From: Alphaproteobacteria bacterium
Lineage (GTDB): Bacteria > Myxococcota_A > UBA796 > GCA-2862545
Direction of reading: 5' to 3'
Assembly: GCA_020632915.1 (NCBI GenBank)
Contig: JACKEP010000042.1
Span: forward strand, 1 to 27,499
DNA length: 27,499 nucleotides
The position numbers and the translations under genes were made by a program. Positions 25,720 through 27,499 of the stretch are shown in pieces (within the stretch, counting starts at the first letter, position 1; every line of letters starts with the position of its first letter). Below the pieces are notes generated by a model. It was not told the DNA's origin. It worked only from the letters and a program-made list of their open reading frames with translations, and ran no database searches.

Positions 25720-26841
25720 TCACGGGACGGCGGCCCACGCGGCGGTGACCGCCGGATCGTCGCACGTCTTGACCACCGGCTTCTGGCTCGGATCGGTGGC
25801 GCCGACCTCGGTGGACTTGGCGAGCAGCTGGCACGCCGTGGACGGCGGCGCGACGCGCAGGATCTCCTTGGCGAGCTTCGCGGCGTCCTTGGCCCGGTCG
25901 GCCGCGAGCAGGGCCGCGTAGCCCCACGCCGCCGTCTCCAGCCCGCCGGTCTGCTGCTTCCAGATCGCGAGCCAGGCGATCGGGTCGTCGACGAGCCGTC
26001 CGGCGTCGGCCCACTTGCCGCGCTCGGCGAGCATGTAGAACAGGTTGGGCGCCTGGGCGGCGGTGAGCTCCTTCTTCGCCGGGTCGTCCTTGACCGTGTC
26101 GAACCAGGCGATCGTGCGGTCGTCGTCGCGCAGGATGCGGTTGAGCGCGACCCAGTCGTCGAGCGCGGCGCGCTCGCTGTCCTTGGCGGCGTCGAGGCCG
26201 TCGCGCAGCGCCACGACCTGCTCGCGGATCGCGTCGTCCTTGGCGGCGAGCACGCCCATGTCGTGGACGATGCGCGTCAGGCGCGTGGCGCGCAGCTCGG
26301 TGGCGTCGGGGGGCACCTGCTCCCAGAGCATCTTGGCGACGGCGAACGCGTCGTCGAGGCGGTTGCCGCAGTAGTGCATCTGCACCACGTCGAGCCAGCG
26401 GGTGATGGTGTTGCCGTCGACGGTGTCGCCGAGCGAGGCGGCGACGGCGTCGCCGCGGGTGGTGCCCGACGCGATGTTGCCGAGCCACGCGGCGATGTCG
26501 GGGCCGGACTGGCAGCCGCACACGCGGTCGACCTGCACGCCGTCCTTGTAGGCCAGCGCCATCACGGCGGGCTGGAAGGCGTCGCCGACGAGGATGTCGG
26601 AGGCGTCACGACGGAAGGGGGCGGCGACCACGACGGTGTCGGGGTTGCCCTGGAGCCAGCCGCTGACGAGCGCGCTCGACCAGCCGTCGTCGTCGCCGGT
26701 GCAGGAGCCCTCCTTCATCAGCGTGACGATCGTGGTGCCCGCGGGGCGCTCGATCGCCACCTGCCACTCGGGCTTGGGGGGGGCCTTGGCCACGGCGACG
26801 GCCGCGACGCACAGCCCGACGGCGAACAGGATGGGACGCAT
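25720..26841 (-). CDS. Periplasmic protein with a degenerate thioredoxin-like domain and helical repeats
   Basis: A 373-residue exported protein of unknown function. Residues 1-18 are a signal peptide (AVA before Lys). The next 110 residues look like a thioredoxin fold: TTIVTLMKEGSC, DTVVVAAPF, and FQPAVMALAYKDGVQVDRVCGC, which matches the thioredoxin strand-turn around the cis-Pro and the K-D-G turn. The usual WCxxC is absent; a single Cys replaces it and CGC appears near the end of the fold. From about residue 150 the protein is helical and Ala-rich, with TPR-like pairs (AFAVAKMLWEQVPP, ETAAWGYAALLAADRAKDAA). ATG at 26841 has GGAGG five bases upstream. It follows mutH by 42 bases and overlaps or nearly abuts the protease gene downstream. 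A protein-binding rather than redox role is inference. Confidence 0.8.
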   Translation of the reverse strand: MRPILFAVGLCVAAVAVAKAPPKPEWQVAIERPAGTTIVTLMKEGSCTGDDDGWSSALVSGWLQGNPDTVVVAAPFRRDASDILVGDAFQPAVMALAYKDGVQVDRVCGCQSGPDIAAWLGNIASGTTRGDAVAASLGDTVDGNTITRWLDVVQMHYCGNRLDDAFAVAKMLWEQVPPDATELRATRLTRIVHDMGVLAAKDDAIREQVVALRDGLDAAKDSERAALDDWVALNRILRDDDRTIAWFDTVKDDPAKKELTAAQAPNLFYMLAERGKWADAGRLVDDPIAWLAIWKQQTGGLETAAWGYAALLAADRAKDAAKLAKEILRVAPPSTACQLLAKSTEVGATDPSQKPVVKTCDDPAVTAAWAAVP

Positions 26842-26883
26842 GGATCCTCCAGGCTCCGGTCAGCGGTGCCTAACCCCCAGGGG

Positions 26884-27499
26884 TCAGGGCGGCGTCCCCT
26901 GCGCACCACCCGGCAGCCGCAGGTGACGGGCGAGCACGCCGTGGGTGAACGTCGGGCGCAGGTAGAAGCCGCGTGGGTTGTCGCGCACCCAGCCCTCCTC
27001 GCCCCGCACCCAGGCCCGCGACGACGCGCTCGCCGCCTTGGGCCGCACCTGCAGGACCTTGCCGTGACGGGCCGTGAGGTGCCAGAGCTCGCCCAGCGCC
27101 GCGAGGTCGGCGACGGCCTCCCAGTCCGCCCGCAGCAGGGCCTCCTCCTCGGCCGACGGGTGCCACACGAACGGCGTGCCCACCACCCGATCGCCGGGGG
27201 CGTCGTCGCCGACGACGGGCACCCAGAGCACGGCCGACAGCTTGTGCCGCACCCACGAGCTGTCCCAGTCGCGCTCGAGCGAGCCGTCGAGCGGCAGGGT
27301 GCACACGTAGGTGGACTCCCGCGGGCGCCCTGTGGCGTCGACGGGCAGCGTCTTGAGCTCGATGCCCAGGTGGGGGAAGTCCGGCAGCGCGCGGCTGCTC
27401 GCCGTGGCGCCCAGGGCGGTCTCGACGAGCTGGCCGATCCAGCCCTTGTGGCGCCGCAGGTCGTCGGGCACGGGCAGGCCGAAGCGCGCTGCCACGGCG
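26884..27499 (-). CDS. mutH: DNA mismatch repair endonuclease MutH (5' end cut by the window edge)
   Basis: About 205 residues of a Sau3AI/MutH-family nuclease, which nicks the unmethylated strand at hemimethylated GATC sites when activated by MutS and MutL. The match to E. coli MutH is continuous: KGWIGQLVETALGA, the catalytic D-x6-E-x-K in DFPHLGIELKT, TYVCTLPLDG, SWVRHKLSAVLWVPV, RADWEAVADL, ITARHG-like LTARHGKVLQVRPKAA and PRGFYLRPTFTHGVLARH. A GTG at 27495 could start a shortened protein, but E. coli MutH has about 40 residues before this point and the frame stays open to the edge, so the true start probably lies outside. It is followed at 42 bases by the thioredoxin-like gene. Whether the host methylates GATC cannot be seen here. 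Confidence 0.93.
   Translation of the reverse strand, partial: AVAARFGLPVPDDLRRHKGWIGQLVETALGATASSRALPDFPHLGIELKTLPVDATGRPRESTYVCTLPLDGSLERDWDSSWVRHKLSAVLWVPVVGDDAPGDRVVGTPFVWHPSAEEEALLRADWEAVADLAALGELWHLTARHGKVLQVRPKAASASSRAWVRGEEGWVRDNPRGFYLRPTFTHGVLARHLRLPGGAQGTPP

Overview
The window reads as chromosomal DNA of a high-GC (roughly 70% by eye) Gram-negative bacterium, most like Myxococcota or a related former deltaproteobacterial lineage. Pointers are an EF-G of the mitochondrial/spirochaete (spdEFG1) type, a GAF-type sigma-54 activator with a near-perfect -24/-12 promoter elsewhere in the window, two lipoproteins, a beta-barrel protein ending in aromatic residues, a DsbD/ScsB-type reductase and a MutH. 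The lineage is inferred from protein character, not from a marker search. No tRNA, rRNA, CRISPR array, insertion sequence or prophage gene was seen. Coding density is very high and no gene-free stretch exceeds 300 bases.

Layout. (1) 1-3358, minus: a GlmU-like acetyltransferase with a degenerate front half, overlapping (GTGA) a PcrA/UvrD helicase that runs off the left edge; a TetR regulator at 3434 is divergent to it, with a 15-bp palindrome between. (2) 4336-6477, plus: EF-G, alone rather than in a str operon. (3) 6603-10074, plus: a P-loop ATPase fused to a SLOG-like domain, a small single-pass membrane protein with 21 consecutive glycines, and a GAF-AAA+-Fis sigma-54 activator. This is the least explained part of the window. 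(4) 10139-13395, plus: an amidase-signature enzyme and a membrane-anchored FMN/3Fe-4S glutamate-synthase-like protein. (5) 13371-15635, minus: a lipoprotein with 20 thrombospondin type-3 repeats and a DUF1554-like end, overlapping the previous gene tail to tail by 25 bp. (6) 15875-19964, plus: a YgiQ-type radical SAM protein, then an overlapping pair closely resembling mycobacterial DprE1 and DprE2. (7) 23900-19976, minus: DsbD/ScsB-type reductase, outer-membrane barrel protein, methyltransferase. (8) 24082-24543, plus: a universal stress protein behind the sigma-54 promoter. (9) 27499-24554, minus: MutH (cut by the right edge), a thioredoxin-like periplasmic protein and a metzincin-type lipoprotein protease.

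How the genes fit together. Most are housekeeping or envelope genes in short co-directional groups of two or three, several translationally coupled through ATGA or GTGA overlaps. Envelope functions dominate the right two thirds: lipoproteins, barrel, thiol-disulfide exchange, and arabinose-type sugar epimerisation on polyprenyl phosphate. DNA maintenance is represented at both ends by PcrA/UvrD and MutH, which act with one another in methyl-directed mismatch repair in enterobacteria. The most likely home of something undescribed is the ATPase-SLOG / polyglycine membrane protein / sigma-54 activator group at 6603-10074.
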